Counted from the first letter of the stretch, positions 49,176-58,051 are shown. The stretch: 64,000 nt of DNA from Rhodococcus sp. HNM0563 (GCF_012726195.1 NZ_JAASAF010000004.1:1-64000), one strand, 5' to 3'. The notes: generated by a model not told the origin, from the letters alone. Program-made: numbers and translations.

Positions 49176-50123
49176 ATGCGCGCTGAACGGCTGCTCTCGC
49201 TGGTGTTGATGCTCAGAAATCGGGGCCGGATGACCGCCCCGGCCATCGCCCGCGAACTCGAAGTCTCGGTGCGGACCGTCCTGCGCGACGTCGAGGCGCT
49301 GTCGTCGGCCGGAATTCCGGTGTATGCGGAACGCGGCCGTGACGGAGGCTTCGCGTTGCTGCCCGGCTTCACCACCGACCTCACCGGGTTGACTATCGAC
49401 GAGGCGACAGCGCTGCTCGCCGCGAGCGCTTCCACCGATACTGCGGCCCTCGGCATGGCGCCTGCGTTCGCCGCCGCGATGCGGAAGGTCACCGACGCGT
49501 TGCCCGAAGCAGGGCGCACGGCAGCCATCCGGGCATCGGAACGGATTCTGGTCACCGGCTCCGGATGGATCACGGATTCATCGGTCGATCCCCACCTCGG
49601 CGCGGTGCAGCAAGCTGTGTTCGACGGCGTACGCCTACGGATCCGGTATCGCCCGCGCGACCGCGACGCCGGGTGGCGGACCGTCGACCCGGTCGGTGTC
49701 GTCAGCGCCGCCGGTCGGTGGTACCTGGTGGCCTTGCACCGCGGCGACGAACGCACCTACCGGCTCTCGCGTATCGATGAGGTGAAAGTGCTCGACGTCA
49801 AGGCCGAGCGACCGGACGATGTCGATCTCGCCGAGATCTGGCAGCGCAGGCGGGCTCGATTCCGCGCGGGTATGCCCACCATCTCCGCGACCGTGAAGGT
49901 GCGCGAGAGTCGCCGAGACGAACTCGCTGCGGTCGCGATCTCGGTGGCCGAACGCCCTGCGGACGACGAACGGTGGTGTCTCGCCGAGGTCGAGTTCGGG
50001 AGTTCGGGCCACGCAGGAGCGGTGATGTGGCAACTCGGTGACGACGCCGAACTTCTGGCACCGCAGGCGCTGCGCGACGAGATCCGCATGCAGGCGCTGA
50101 AGCTTTCGGCTCGCCACCGATGA
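49176..50123 (+). CDS. WYL domain-containing transcriptional regulator
   Basis: Protein of 315 residues. The N-terminal winged helix is of HTH_11 type (RAERLLSLVLMLRNRGRMTAPAIARELEVSVRTVLRDVEALSSAG), and the WYL domain follows (RTVDPVGVVSAAGRWYLVAL, then RTYRLSRIDEV). Such proteins sense ligands, in some cases nucleic acids, and often control stress or defence genes. ATG 49176 was chosen; the GTG one codon before is an alternative. The gene stands alone between AraC and OsmC. Confidence 0.94.
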   Translation: MRAERLLSLVLMLRNRGRMTAPAIARELEVSVRTVLRDVEALSSAGIPVYAERGRDGGFALLPGFTTDLTGLTIDEATALLAASASTDTAALGMAPAFAAAMRKVTDALPEAGRTAAIRASERILVTGSGWITDSSVDPHLGAVQQAVFDGVRLRIRYRPRDRDAGWRTVDPVGVVSAAGRWYLVALHRGDERTYRLSRIDEVKVLDVKAERPDDVDLAEIWQRRRARFRAGMPTISATVKVRESRRDELAAVAISVAERPADDERWCLAEVEFGSSGHAGAVMWQLGDDAELLAPQALRDEIRMQALKLSARHR

Positions 50124-50232
50124 TCGGGCAGTGAAGCTTCCGCCGATTGTCCGAGAACCGGAGACTGTGGCGCACGAATCGGCGTAGGTTCGGGCCAGAG
50201 TGTTTGAATCGGGCCGGATGGAGGGAGTAGCA

Positions 50233-50673
50233 ATGCCGACACGGAGTGCACGGACCGCATGGAACGGTGGACTCGAGGACGGGTCGGGCCAGGTCGAACT
50301 GACCAGCTCGGGACGCGGGACATTCGATGTGTCGTTCCCGAAGCGATCGGCGGAGAACGCCGACGGTGCGACGAGCCCGGAAGAACTGATCGCCGCGGCC
50401 CACTCGACGTGTTTTGCGATGCAGTTGTCCGCGGTGATCGCCGAATCCGGGGGCACCCCGCAGAGTCTCGAGGTCAAAGCCGACGTGTCGCTCGGCCCGC
50501 ACCCCGAGGTGGGGTTCCGGCTCACCGGAATCAAGCTGACCGTCCGAGGTGAAGTCGACGGCCTCGACGCCGCAGGCTTCGAGAAGGCCGCGCAGACAGC
50601 GAAAGAGATCTGCCCGGTGAGCCGCGCGCTGACGGGTGTCGAGATCACGCTCGACGCGGCACTCGAATCCTGA
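50233..50673 (+). CDS. OsmC family peroxiredoxin
   Basis: Protein of 146 residues with the two redox cysteines of OsmC: AAHSTCFAMQL (peroxidatic) and EICPVSRALTG. It reduces organic hydroperoxides with thiol help. A GGAG-type ribosome site (GAGGGAG) precedes the ATG at 50233. The DsbA-like gene follows in the same direction, so a thiol-redox pair is possible. Confidence 0.94.
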   Translation: MPTRSARTAWNGGLEDGSGQVELTSSGRGTFDVSFPKRSAENADGATSPEELIAAAHSTCFAMQLSAVIAESGGTPQSLEVKADVSLGPHPEVGFRLTGIKLTVRGEVDGLDAAGFEKAAQTAKEICPVSRALTGVEITLDAALES

Positions 50674-50806
50674 CCCTGCGCCGCTGCCGAGAATCGGCGT
50701 CTCTCGGCGGCGGTGCAACGTCCGTTCGAAGGGGGAGCCGGAGTCGCGCGACGTCGAGCTTCGCGGATCGGGAACAATCCGCGGCAGCCTCGCCGTTGTT
50801 CGACTC

Positions 50807-51541
50807 GTGAACGTACCTGCCGATACAACCCTTCCCGCCGCCCAAATCGAGATCTGGTCGGATATTGCCTGCCCGTGGTGCTACATCGGCAAGCGCCGAT
50901 TTTCCGCAGCCCTCGCTGATTTCCCGCAGCGCGACCGGGTCACGGTGACGTGGCGGTCGTATCAGCTCGCACCCGAGACGCCCGCGGGCCTGAGGAAGCC
51001 CGAGATCGAGGCGCTGGTCGAGATGAAGGGCATGCCCGCCGAACAGGTTCGGCACATGTTCGCCCAGGTGTCCGCCACTGCTGCGCAGGTCGGGCTGGAC
51101 ATCGAATTCGACACGGTGATCGCGGCGAACACCTTCGACGCACACCGTCTGGTGCACCTCGCCGGCGACAAGCGTGACGAACTGCTCGAGGCACTGTTCC
51201 GTGCGCATTTCGTCGACGGCAAGGTTGTGGACGATCGTGAGGAGCTGGTGCGTATCGCCGTGTCGGTGGGACTGGATGCGGATGAGATCCGCACCGATCT
51301 CGAGTCCGACGCTGCTGCCGATGCCGTCCGCGCCGACCTCCTGGAGGCCCGGAAGCTCGGTGTCACCGGAGTCCCGTTCTTCGTCGCCGACCGCGCGGTC
51401 GCGGTGTCGGGAGCTCAGACGAAGGACGTGTTTCTCGCATTGCTGGAACGCGCGATTTCCGACGCAGACAGTGCTGAGCCCGTCGTAGATCCGGTTGCCG
51501 ATGACGCTGACGGATGCGCGGGAGACAGCTGCGAGGTGTGA
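50807..51541 (+). CDS. DsbA family oxidoreductase (FrnE-like)
   Basis: Protein of 244 residues with a thioredoxin fold: IEIWSDIACPWCYIGKRRF gives the CPWC pair (Cys22, Cys25), then TWRSYQLAPETPAG and the cis-proline loop TGVPFFVADRAVAVSGAQ. No signal peptide is visible, so it is probably cytoplasmic, as FrnE-type proteins are. The C-terminal tail has a further cysteine pair (GCAGDSCEV) that could serve as a resolving or relay pair. GTG 50807 begins the domain; no ribosome site is obvious. Confidence 0.9.
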   Translation: MNVPADTTLPAAQIEIWSDIACPWCYIGKRRFSAALADFPQRDRVTVTWRSYQLAPETPAGLRKPEIEALVEMKGMPAEQVRHMFAQVSATAAQVGLDIEFDTVIAANTFDAHRLVHLAGDKRDELLEALFRAHFVDGKVVDDREELVRIAVSVGLDADEIRTDLESDAAADAVRADLLEARKLGVTGVPFFVADRAVAVSGAQTKDVFLALLERAISDADSAEPVVDPVADDADGCAGDSCEV

Positions 51542-51548
51542 ACGTAGG

Positions 51549-52424
51549 TCACATCGACCGGAGGATCCTTGCGGTCGAGGCGTCCGCGGGGAAGAACGTC
51601 TCGATCGCGATCTCGTCGAGTGTCACATCGTGCGGGGACCCGAACACCGTCGTCGTATAGAGCAGGGCGAGATCGCCGTGAGCCGTGGCGAACACGAGAG
51701 GCATCGCGAGATCGTTCGGCACCGTGTCGTCGTCCCGCTGGCCTTCCGGAACCGGATACTCCGCGAGTTCATCGCGCAACTGCGTGAGCTCCGGCATCGC
51801 GGTGTGCGAGAGTTGGCGCTCGACTCTCCGGAGGACGTGGGCTCGCCACGGCACGAAGTTGCGGATCGCCGGCGCCAGGCCCTCTGGGTGGAGCGTCGCC
51901 CGAAGGATGTTGGCGGGCGGTTCGAGTAGATGGGGCGCGATGCCCGTGAGCAGGCCGTTCGCAGGTCCGTTCGCCGCGAGTAGTTCCCAGCGTGCGTTCA
52001 CCGCCATCGCCGGATTCGGCTCGTGTCCCCTGAGGACCGCCTCGACCGCATCTCGCGCGGCCCCCAGATCCTCGAGCGGATGCTCGGGATGGGCAGGCGC
52101 GTAACCTGCCGCGAGGTACAGCCGATTGCGCTCTCGGAGCGGGATCCCGAGCTCTTCCGACAATCGTTCGATCACACCGCGGCCGGGGACGGATCGACCG
52201 GTCTCGACGTAGCTGAGGTGCCGGGTCGACAGGTCTGCAGCGATCGACAGTTCGAGTTGGGAGCGGCCGCGTTGCTCACGCCACGACTTCAGAAGCAGTC
52301 CGACACCGTCTGTCCGTGTGGCGGGGCCTGTACGTGTGGCGGGGCCTGTACGTGTTGCGGGGTGGTCGGCCATGTCTCCACGATCCGCGACCGCGTGCGG
52401 TGCAGCAATGACCTCCGACGTCAT
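51549..52424 (-). CDS. Helix-turn-helix XRE regulator with MmyB-like C-terminal domain
   Basis: Protein of 291 residues. The XRE helix-turn-helix is LLKSWREQRGRSQLELSIAADLSTRHLSYVETGRSVPGRG. The C-terminal MmyB-type ligand-binding domain (LAANGPANGLLTGIAPHL; FATAHGDLALLYTTTVFGSPHDVTL) follows. Between the chosen start and the HTH lies a short tandem repeat of GPATRT. The start at 52424 has GGAGG 10 nt upstream; a shorter start (52373) is nearly as likely. It diverges from the SnoaL-like gene, which may be its target. Confidence 0.88.
   Translation of the reverse strand: MTSEVIAAPHAVADRGDMADHPATRTGPATRTGPATRTDGVGLLLKSWREQRGRSQLELSIAADLSTRHLSYVETGRSVPGRGVIERLSEELGIPLRERNRLYLAAGYAPAHPEHPLEDLGAARDAVEAVLRGHEPNPAMAVNARWELLAANGPANGLLTGIAPHLLEPPANILRATLHPEGLAPAIRNFVPWRAHVLRRVERQLSHTAMPELTQLRDELAEYPVPEGQRDDDTVPNDLAMPLVFATAHGDLALLYTTTVFGSPHDVTLDEIAIETFFPADASTARILRSM
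52315..52362. repeat. 18-bp tandem repeat in the XRE regulator N-terminus
   Basis: CGTGTGGCGGGGCCTGTA occurs at 52315-52332 and again at 52333-52350, with a third partial copy from 52351. It encodes the GPATRT repeats of the regulator and can change length by slippage. Confidence 0.85.
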
Positions 52425-52501
52425 CGACTTGCGGCCTCCGGATGGATCAGGCTCGATTCGGTCGCAGTACTTCGCGGCCACGATTCCGACAGGAGGATGA
52501 C

Positions 52502-52903
52502 ATGACCGACACGACGAACTTCGAAGGAACCGACGTTGCGGCCGCGATCGAGCGGTACGTGCGGTTCTGGAATTCCGGCGACGACGAATCGCTCACCCGC
52601 GACACGTGGTCCGACGACGTCGAATACTGCGCACCAGTGGGGGTACTCGGCGGTCCGGCCGCGCTCGTCGACTTCCGGAAGCAATTCGGTGAACACATGA
52701 GGGGCTACGAATACAGACTTCGCGGTGAGCCCGATGTCCATCACGATCGGGCGCGGGTGATCTGGGAGCTGATCACCCCCGATGCGGACCCGTTCGCGAC
52801 AGGAACCGACATTCTCGTCGTGGACGACCGGGGCCGGGTACGCGGTGTGACGGCGTTTCTGGACCGCCCTCCGGACGGTTTCGATCCGCACGCTCACCAC
52901 TGA
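52502..52903 (+). CDS. SnoaL-like / NTF2-fold protein
   Basis: Protein of 133 residues with the compact cone-shaped NTF2 fold: VAAAIERYVRFWNSGDDESLTRDTWSDDVEYCAP at the start and GVLGGPAALVDFRKQFGEH in the middle. A ribosome site AGGAGG lies 3 nt before the ATG at 52502. Such proteins bind small hydrophobic compounds and may be isomerases or hydratases. It converges with the DUF1990 gene, overlapping it by 10 bp. Substrate unknown. Confidence 0.8.
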   Translation: MTDTTNFEGTDVAAAIERYVRFWNSGDDESLTRDTWSDDVEYCAPVGVLGGPAALVDFRKQFGEHMRGYEYRLRGEPDVHHDRARVIWELITPDADPFATGTDILVVDDRGRVRGVTAFLDRPPDGFDPHAHH

Positions 52904-53445
52904 TCGTCGGCGATCCCGTCGAGACACTGATCGTCGGCGATCCCGTCGAGATAGCGCTGCGTGATACGGCGTTGCACCAGGCGACCGAGCGGGCCCGCGA
53001 GCCGGGTGTACCAGCGTGCAGGGCGGGAGAACGCAGTGATCCGAGCAGTGACGTTGCCGTCGATGCCACGTTCGACGAGGAAAGTCTCCTCGCCGCTCTC
53101 TGGATGCCCGGTCAACGTGCCGTACGAGAAACCGCGACGACCGGGCTCGTCGATGACGTCGACCACCCGGCACCACGCTGTCGCACGGATGGGCCCGATG
53201 CCCCATTCGAGGCGTATGTCGAGTCCGGGAGTGGGATGCGGGGTGCCTTGCGCCACCCGGATACCGGCGGCGCGGTGCATCTGCCAGCCGAACAGCCGGC
53301 GGGATGCGGCATCGAAAATCCGGTCGCCGGTGCCCAGTTCACGCACCATCGCCAACGACCGGTAGCCGGCCGGGAAGACATCTTCCCGGCCGGCGCCCAC
53401 ATCGGGATAGTTGAACTCGCGCCCGGATCCGCCGGGCACGGACAT
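52894..53445 (-). CDS. DUF1990 family protein
   Basis: Protein of 183 residues. The body has GREFNYPDVGAGREDVFPAGY, RLFGWQMHRAAGIRVAQG and FSYGTLTGHPESGEETFLVER, the pattern of DUF1990. The C-terminus carries the duplicated LDGIADDQ block. Its start codon shares a base with the mhuD stop (TGATG), so translation is coupled to the heme oxygenase gene. Relatives occur in actinobacteria with no known function. Confidence 0.85.
   Translation of the reverse strand: MSVPGGSGREFNYPDVGAGREDVFPAGYRSLAMVRELGTGDRIFDAASRRLFGWQMHRAAGIRVAQGTPHPTPGLDIRLEWGIGPIRATAWCRVVDVIDEPGRRGFSYGTLTGHPESGEETFLVERGIDGNVTARITAFSRPARWYTRLAGPLGRLVQRRITQRYLDGIADDQCLDGIADDQW
52900..52951. repeat. 27-bp tandem duplication in the DUF1990 gene
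   Basis: CTGATCGTCGGCGATCCCGTCGAGA occurs at 52900-52924 and at 52927-52951 with a CA spacer. It adds a second LDGIADDQ block to the end of the DUF1990 protein and begins inside the 3' end of the SnoaL-like gene. Confidence 0.95.
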
Positions 53446-53750
53446 CAGGACTTCTTGACGTCGAGGACGACTTCGAACTCGAGCAGCGATGCGCCCGACG
53501 CAACGGGCTTCTTGGCCTCGCCCGCGTGCGCGGCTCGAGCGTCGCCGTCACGCCATGCAGCGAAGTCCTCCTCGGTCTCCCACTGGGTGACGACGAAGTA
53601 GCGGGTCTCGCCCGCAGTCGGGCGGAGGAGCTGGAATCCGAGGAAGCCCTTGGAATTGTCGACGGTGTGCGCGCGATTGGCGAACCGCTTCTCCAGCTCG
53701 GGGCCTGCGCCCTCGGGGATTTCGATTGCGTTGATCTTCACGACTGCCAT
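53445..53750 (-). CDS. mhuD: MhuD-type heme-degrading monooxygenase
   Basis: Protein of 101 residues of the IsdG/antibiotic biosynthesis monooxygenase fold. All key MhuD residues are present: Asn7 (VVKINAIEIP), Trp66 (EDFAAWRDGD) and the heme-ligand His75 (ARAAHAGEA). This enzyme breaks heme to mycobilin and iron without releasing carbon monoxide, and serves iron uptake from host heme. The sequence agrees closely, from memory, with Rv3592. The ATG lies 7 nt from a TAGGCT -10 (53763-53758), so it is probably leaderless; the divergent hydrolase begins 33 bp away. Confidence 0.94.
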   Translation of the reverse strand: MAVVKINAIEIPEGAGPELEKRFANRAHTVDNSKGFLGFQLLRPTAGETRYFVVTQWETEEDFAAWRDGDARAAHAGEAKKPVASGASLLEFEVVLDVKKS

Positions 53751-53783
53751 GCGCGCGAGCCTACTCCGCTACCTTGGGCGATT

Positions 53784-54521
53784 GTGTTGCACGACGAGGG
53801 TGGTAAGGGACGTCCGATCCTGCTGTTGCACGGATTGATGGGGAGCGCGCGCACGTGGCGTACTCACGTGCCGTGGCTACGCGAGCACGGCCACGTCCAC
53901 ACGTTCGATGCGGCGGGGCACGGACGCCCCGCGCCGGCAGAGCTCACCACCGGTGCCTTCGTTGAGGACCTGGCATCCCATCTCGACGCGTTCGACGAGC
54001 CGCTCGTCGTCATCGGGCATTCGATGGGCGCGCTGCATGCGTGGTGCCTCGCCGCCGCGCATCCCGACCGTGTGGCGGCACTGGTGCTCGAGGACATGGC
54101 CCCGGACTTCCGGGGACGTACGGCAGCGAACTGGGCCGCGATGATCGAGCAGTGGCCGCAGCCGTTCCCCACCGAGCAGGCGGTGGTCGACTTCTTCGGC
54201 CCGGTCGCCGGACAGTACTTTCTCGATTCGTTCGACCACCGCGACGACGGCTGGTACCTGCACGGTGAGGTCGCGACGTTCCGGGATATCTCGGAGGAAT
54301 GGGGCATCCGCGCCTTCTGGGACGAATGGCACTCGATTCGTGTCCCCGCCCTGCTCATCGAGGGCGAGTTCACCATCACCCCCGAAGGGCAGATGCGAAA
54401 GATGAGTAGCCGACCCGGCACCGAGTACGTCCGTATCGCCGGTGCCGGGCACCTGGTCCACGACGACAAGCCCGACGAGTATCGCGCGGCGGTCGAGCAG
54501 TTTTTGACTACGTTCGACTAG
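53784..54521 (+). CDS. Alpha/beta hydrolase
   Basis: Protein of 245 residues. The fold begins ILLLHGLMGSARTWRTHVPWL (oxyanion region), and the nucleophile elbow is VVIGHSMGALHAW (Ser in GHSMG). The acid/His part is in VRIAGAGHLVHDDKP. It should hydrolyse an ester or similar bond in a small molecule; no signal peptide is visible. The GTG lies 8 nt after TACCTT (53770-53775), giving a leaderless mRNA. It shares a 33-bp divergent promoter region with mhuD and overlaps mutY by 4 bp at the end. Confidence 0.92.
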   Translation: MLHDEGGKGRPILLLHGLMGSARTWRTHVPWLREHGHVHTFDAAGHGRPAPAELTTGAFVEDLASHLDAFDEPLVVIGHSMGALHAWCLAAAHPDRVAALVLEDMAPDFRGRTAANWAAMIEQWPQPFPTEQAVVDFFGPVAGQYFLDSFDHRDDGWYLHGEVATFRDISEEWGIRAFWDEWHSIRVPALLIEGEFTITPEGQMRKMSSRPGTEYVRIAGAGHLVHDDKPDEYRAAVEQFLTTFD

Positions 54522-55399
54522 CGCGTGCCTTCTCCGGCGAGAGCGAAGCGTCCGTCGTCGGTCTGTTCGACAAGTCCGTCGAGGAGCAACGAATGCAGGG
54601 CCCGATCGCGCTGCCCGGGGTCTGTGAGCCACACCTGATCCAGTGCCGGACGCTCCACCGGAGTGTCGCTGTCGCGGAGGACTGCCATCAGTTTTCCGCG
54701 CACTTGACGGTCGGTACCGGCGAACTTCTGCACGCGCCGGGCCGGGCCGTCGTGAGCCGGACGACCGGCCTGGACCCACGCGCATTCGGGGAGCGGGCAT
54801 CGATCACAGTCAGGGTTCCGCGCTGTGCACACCGTCGCGCCGAGCTCCATCAGGGCAGCAGAGAACGTCGCGGCCCGCGCGCGGGTGCGCGGCAGCAGAA
54901 TCTCGACGTCTGCGAGGTCCCTTCGCGTGGAAGGGTTCCCGGGCTCCGCCTTGCCGTGGACGGCGCGCGCGACGACGCGGCGCACATTGGTGTCCACCAC
55001 GGGAACGCGCTGCCCGTATGCGAAACACGCGACTGCTCGCGCCGTGTACGCGCCGATCCCCGGCAGCGACAGCAGGACGTCGACATCCTCGGGGACCCGG
55101 TCGTCGTGCTCGGCGGCGAGGACCCCGGCGCACTCGTGCAAGCGCAACGCCCGACGCGGATAACCGAGCTTGCCCCAGGCTCGCAGCACCTCGGCCTGAC
55201 TCGATGCGGCCATCGCCGACGGGACCGGCCAGCGCCGGACCCACTCCTCCCAGATCGGCGCGACCCGCACGACGGGAGTCTGCTGCAACATGACCTCCGA
55301 CATGAGGATCTGCCATCCCGTCACGCCCTCGCGGCGCCACGGTAGATCCCGCGCCTGCGCTGCATACCAGCGCAGCAATACGCCAGCATCGACCGGCAT
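54518..55399 (-). CDS. mutY: Adenine DNA glycosylase
   Basis: Protein of 293 residues. Glycosylase motifs: SEVMLQQTPV with catalytic Glu35, the helix-hairpin-helix LPGIGAYTARAVACF, the catalytic aspartate in VVDTNVRRVVAR, and four cysteines for a 4Fe-4S cluster (CTARNPDCDRCPLPEC). It removes adenine mispaired with 8-oxoguanine. ATG 55399 was chosen as the start of the fold; the in-frame 55474 start adds 25 unrelated residues. It overlaps the hydrolase 3' end by 4 bp. Confidence 0.96.
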   Translation of the reverse strand: MPVDAGVLLRWYAAQARDLPWRREGVTGWQILMSEVMLQQTPVVRVAPIWEEWVRRWPVPSAMAASSQAEVLRAWGKLGYPRRALRLHECAGVLAAEHDDRVPEDVDVLLSLPGIGAYTARAVACFAYGQRVPVVDTNVRRVVARAVHGKAEPGNPSTRRDLADVEILLPRTRARAATFSAALMELGATVCTARNPDCDRCPLPECAWVQAGRPAHDGPARRVQKFAGTDRQVRGKLMAVLRDSDTPVERPALDQVWLTDPGQRDRALHSLLLDGLVEQTDDGRFALAGEGTR

Positions 55400-55494
55400 T
55401 CCCACGTCCTTTCGAAACGTTCTGGGCGGTTGTTTACATAGGTAAAAGTATTCCCGCGTGAAAGTCGAAATCACCGGGGGTGAATACTGTGCAT

Positions 55495-56121
55495 ATGCCG
55501 AATTCGAACCCCATCTCAGCCTGGAAAGCCCTGACCGAAGGTAACCAGCGCTTCGTCAGTGACACCCCACTGCACCCCAGCCAGGGCATCGACCGCCGAG
55601 CAGAACTCGTCAACGGCCAGCACCCCACTGCAGTGCTCTTCGGATGTGGCGACTCCCGCGTCGCGGCCGAGATCATCTTCGACCAGGGCCTCGGCGATAT
55701 GTTCGTCGTCCGAACTGCGGGTCACGTGATCGACAGCTCCGTGCTGGGCTCGATCGAGTATGCGGTCGACATTCTCAACGTGCCTCTCATCGTCGTGTTG
55801 GGACACGACAGCTGTGGTGCTGTCGGCGCGACATTGTCCGCACTCGACGGCGGCGAGGTCCCGTCGGGCTTCATCCGCAGCATCGTCGAGCGGGTCGCAC
55901 CCTCGATTCTCCTCGGGCGCCGAGAAGGGCTGGGCACCGTCGACGAACTCGAGGCGCGCCACGTCGTGGAAACGGGCAAGGTGCTCACCGAACGCTCGCA
56001 GATCATCGCGGACCGTATCGCCGATGGTCGCTGCGCTGTTGTGGGTGTGACGTACAAGCTCGACGACGGTCACGTACAGCTGCAAGGCCACATCGGCGAT
56101 ATCGGTGTGACCTCGGACTGA
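55495..56121 (+). CDS. can: Beta-class carbonic anhydrase
   Basis: Protein of 208 residues. Zinc site: FGCGDSR (Cys-x-Asp-x-Arg) and LGHDSCGAVG with the second Cys/His pair; FVVRTAGHVIDSSVLGSIEYAV follows the fold. It interconverts CO2 and bicarbonate. ATG 55495 was chosen because it matches the mycobacterial CanB start; GTG 55480 and 55489 are upstream options. It diverges from mutY, as in mycobacteria. Confidence 0.95.
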   Translation: MPNSNPISAWKALTEGNQRFVSDTPLHPSQGIDRRAELVNGQHPTAVLFGCGDSRVAAEIIFDQGLGDMFVVRTAGHVIDSSVLGSIEYAVDILNVPLIVVLGHDSCGAVGATLSALDGGEVPSGFIRSIVERVAPSILLGRREGLGTVDELEARHVVETGKVLTERSQIIADRIADGRCAVVGVTYKLDDGHVQLQGHIGDIGVTSD

Positions 56122-56178
56122 CGCGACACGCCGACGACCATGTGGCCATCGCACGAGCTGACACATACCGTGTGAAGC

Positions 56179-56949
56179 GTGTTTGAACCCAACGGCCCAC
56201 TTCCTCCTGAGATCTACTGGCGACGCCGTGTTCTCGCGATCGTCGTCGCGGTGGTCGTGCTGGCCTTGGTCATCTGGGCGGTTCTCGCCTTCACCGGCGG
56301 CGATGATCCCGAAACGGAACCCGCGGCCTCCGGGACCACGATGTCCGAGACCACCGCGACCACACCGGACGGATCCGGTGTCGAAGCCGGTGCAGAGACC
56401 GGTTCGGACGATAGTGGCTCGGACACTGCCGGATCCGGAAGCTCGAATTCCTCGAACGCGTCCTCGGGGTCGTCCACCCCGTCGGGTGGTGCGGAATCGG
56501 ATGAGGCGGATCCGGACGCGCCCACGACGCCGGTGTCGGCGTCGACGGCACCCGGGCAGTGTTCCGATCAATCGCTCGCAGTGCGCGTGACGGCGGGCGA
56601 GCCGAATTATCAGGTCGGAGCCGAACCCGAGTTCACGATCGTCATCACCAATATCGGGACGTCTTCGTGCGAGCGTGATCTCGGTGCGGGCCTGCAGCAG
56701 GTCCTCGTGTACACCCTCGACGGCAACCAGCGGGTGTGGGCGAACACCGACTGTTTCCCCGATTCGACCGCCGACGTGCGGTCGCTCCGTCCCGGCGATC
56801 AGGCCGCGTTCTCGGTGCGGTGGTCCGGTACGACGTCCGAACCCGGGTGCGCGACGCCGCGGGAACCGGTCCAGCCGGGCGCATACACGGTCGTCGGGCA
56901 GCTCGGTGGTCTGCGCAGCACGCCGGAGCCGTTCAACATGACAGCGTGA
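56179..56949 (+). CDS. Membrane-anchored secreted protein, Rv3587c-like
   Basis: Protein of 256 residues with one membrane helix near the N-terminus (VLAIVVAVVVLALVIWAVLAF), a long Ser/Gly/Thr/Ala linker with no structure, and a beta-rich C-terminal domain (FTIVITNIGTSSCERDLGAGLQQVLVY, RSLRPGDQAAFSVRWSG). That domain has about four cysteines. The layout fits cell-wall-exposed proteins. The mRNA may be leaderless, with TACCGT (56166-56171) 7 nt before the GTG. In mycobacteria this gene lies between canB and disA, as here. Function unknown. Confidence 0.82.
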   Translation: MFEPNGPLPPEIYWRRRVLAIVVAVVVLALVIWAVLAFTGGDDPETEPAASGTTMSETTATTPDGSGVEAGAETGSDDSGSDTAGSGSSNSSNASSGSSTPSGGAESDEADPDAPTTPVSASTAPGQCSDQSLAVRVTAGEPNYQVGAEPEFTIVITNIGTSSCERDLGAGLQQVLVYTLDGNQRVWANTDCFPDSTADVRSLRPGDQAAFSVRWSGTTSEPGCATPREPVQPGAYTVVGQLGGLRSTPEPFNMTA

Positions 56950-56968
56950 AGTGCTGGTCCGTGACGTG

Positions 56969-58051
56969 CTAGTCGTAGTGATTGATCGACGCCTCGGCCA
57001 GGCGTGAGAGACCCTCACGGATGTAGCGAGCCCACAGTGCTCCGATCCCTTCGACGGCCTGAAGGTCCGCGGCGGTCGCCGCGAGCAAACCCTGCAGAGT
57101 TCCGAAAGCACCCACCAGCCGGTCGATCTGACGTGCCCTGAGCCTCGGAACACGATTGAGGACGCGGTACCCGCGGGGGCTCATTGCGGTGTCGAGCGCT
57201 TCGATGGTGCTCGGATAGCCGAACGCCCGCGCGAGTGTCGTCAGGTCCAGCAGATCGACATCGGTCAGCTCTCCCAACGCATCGAGCGCCTGCTCCACAT
57301 CGAGGACCGACGGTGACTCCGTTCCCGCCAGGTAGTCCAGCACGAGCAGTTGCCTGGCGAGTTGATTGTCGCCGACGAGCTCTTCGAGTTGCAGTGCGAG
57401 CTGTCGCCCGTCCGTTCCGAGCTCGAGCACATCCTGCTCGATCTCCACGGACAGGCGGTGCATCATTTCGAGGCGCTGCGCGACGGTGAGCGCATCGCGC
57501 AATGTCACGATGTCTTCGATTTCCACCACCGAGAGCTGGCGAGTGACTTCGTCGAGACGCGCCTTGTACCGCTCGAGCGTCGCGACGGCCTGGTTGGCCC
57601 TGGAGAGAATCATCGCGGAATCGTCGATGACATGCCTGCGCCCTTCGACGTACACGCTCACGATGCTCATCGACTGACTCACCGAGACCACGGGGTATCC
57701 GGTCTCGATGGCGGTGCGCTCGGCTGCGCGGTGACGGGTACCGGATTCGACCGTGGGGATGCGATGGTCGGGCACGAGCTGCACGTTGGCGCGCACGATC
57801 CGGCTGCCGTCGGTGGACACCACGACCGCGCCGTCCATCTTCGACAACTCGCGCAACCGGGTAGGTGCGAATTCGACATCGAGTTCGAAGCCGCCGTCAC
57901 AGATCGATGCGACGTGCTCGTCGAAGCCGAGCACGATCAGGCCGCCTGTGCGGCCTCGCAGGATGCGTTCGAGGCCGTCTCGCAGAGCTGTACCGGGTGC
58001 CAGACGCGCGATTGTCTCGTTCAACGTCGCAGCGTCGGCCGACTCGGTCAT
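56969..58051 (-). CDS. disA: DNA integrity scanning diadenylate cyclase
   Basis: Protein of 360 residues. The cyclase motifs are DGA (73-75) in [12 protein letters not shown] and GTRHR (104-108) in [14 protein letters not shown] helical linker follows, then a C-terminal helix-hairpin-helix DNA-binding domain ([16 protein letters not shown]). It makes c-di-AMP and pauses on branched DNA. ATG 58051 has AGGAGG 9 nt upstream. It diverges from the thioesterase gene and lies near radA, whose homologues regulate DisA in other bacteria. Confidence 0.97.
   Translation of the reverse strand: MTESADAATLNETIARLAPGTALRDGLERILRGRTGGLIVLGFDEHVASICDGGFELDVEFAPTRLRELSKMDGAVVVSTDGSRIVRANVQLVPDHRIPTVESGTRHRAAERTAIETGYPVVSVSQSMSIVSVYVEGRRHVIDDSAMILSRANQAVATLERYKARLDEVTRQLSVVEIEDIVTLRDALTVAQRLEMMHRLSVEIEQDVLELGTDGRQLALQLEELVGDNQLARQLLVLDYLAGTESPSVLDVEQALDALGELTDVDLLDLTTLARAFGYPSTIEALDTAMSPRGYRVLNRVPRLRARQIDRLVGAFGTLQGLLAATAADLQAVEGIGALWARYIREGLSRLAEASINHYD

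Noticed and set aside
52900-52951. CRISPR-like repeat
   Set aside because: Only two adjacent copies with a 2-bp spacer, inside coding sequence; it is a tandem duplication.
55516-57153. 545-codon minus-strand frame across the carbonic anhydrase gene
   Set aside because: Antisense shadow of can and its neighbours with arginine-rich, domain-free product.
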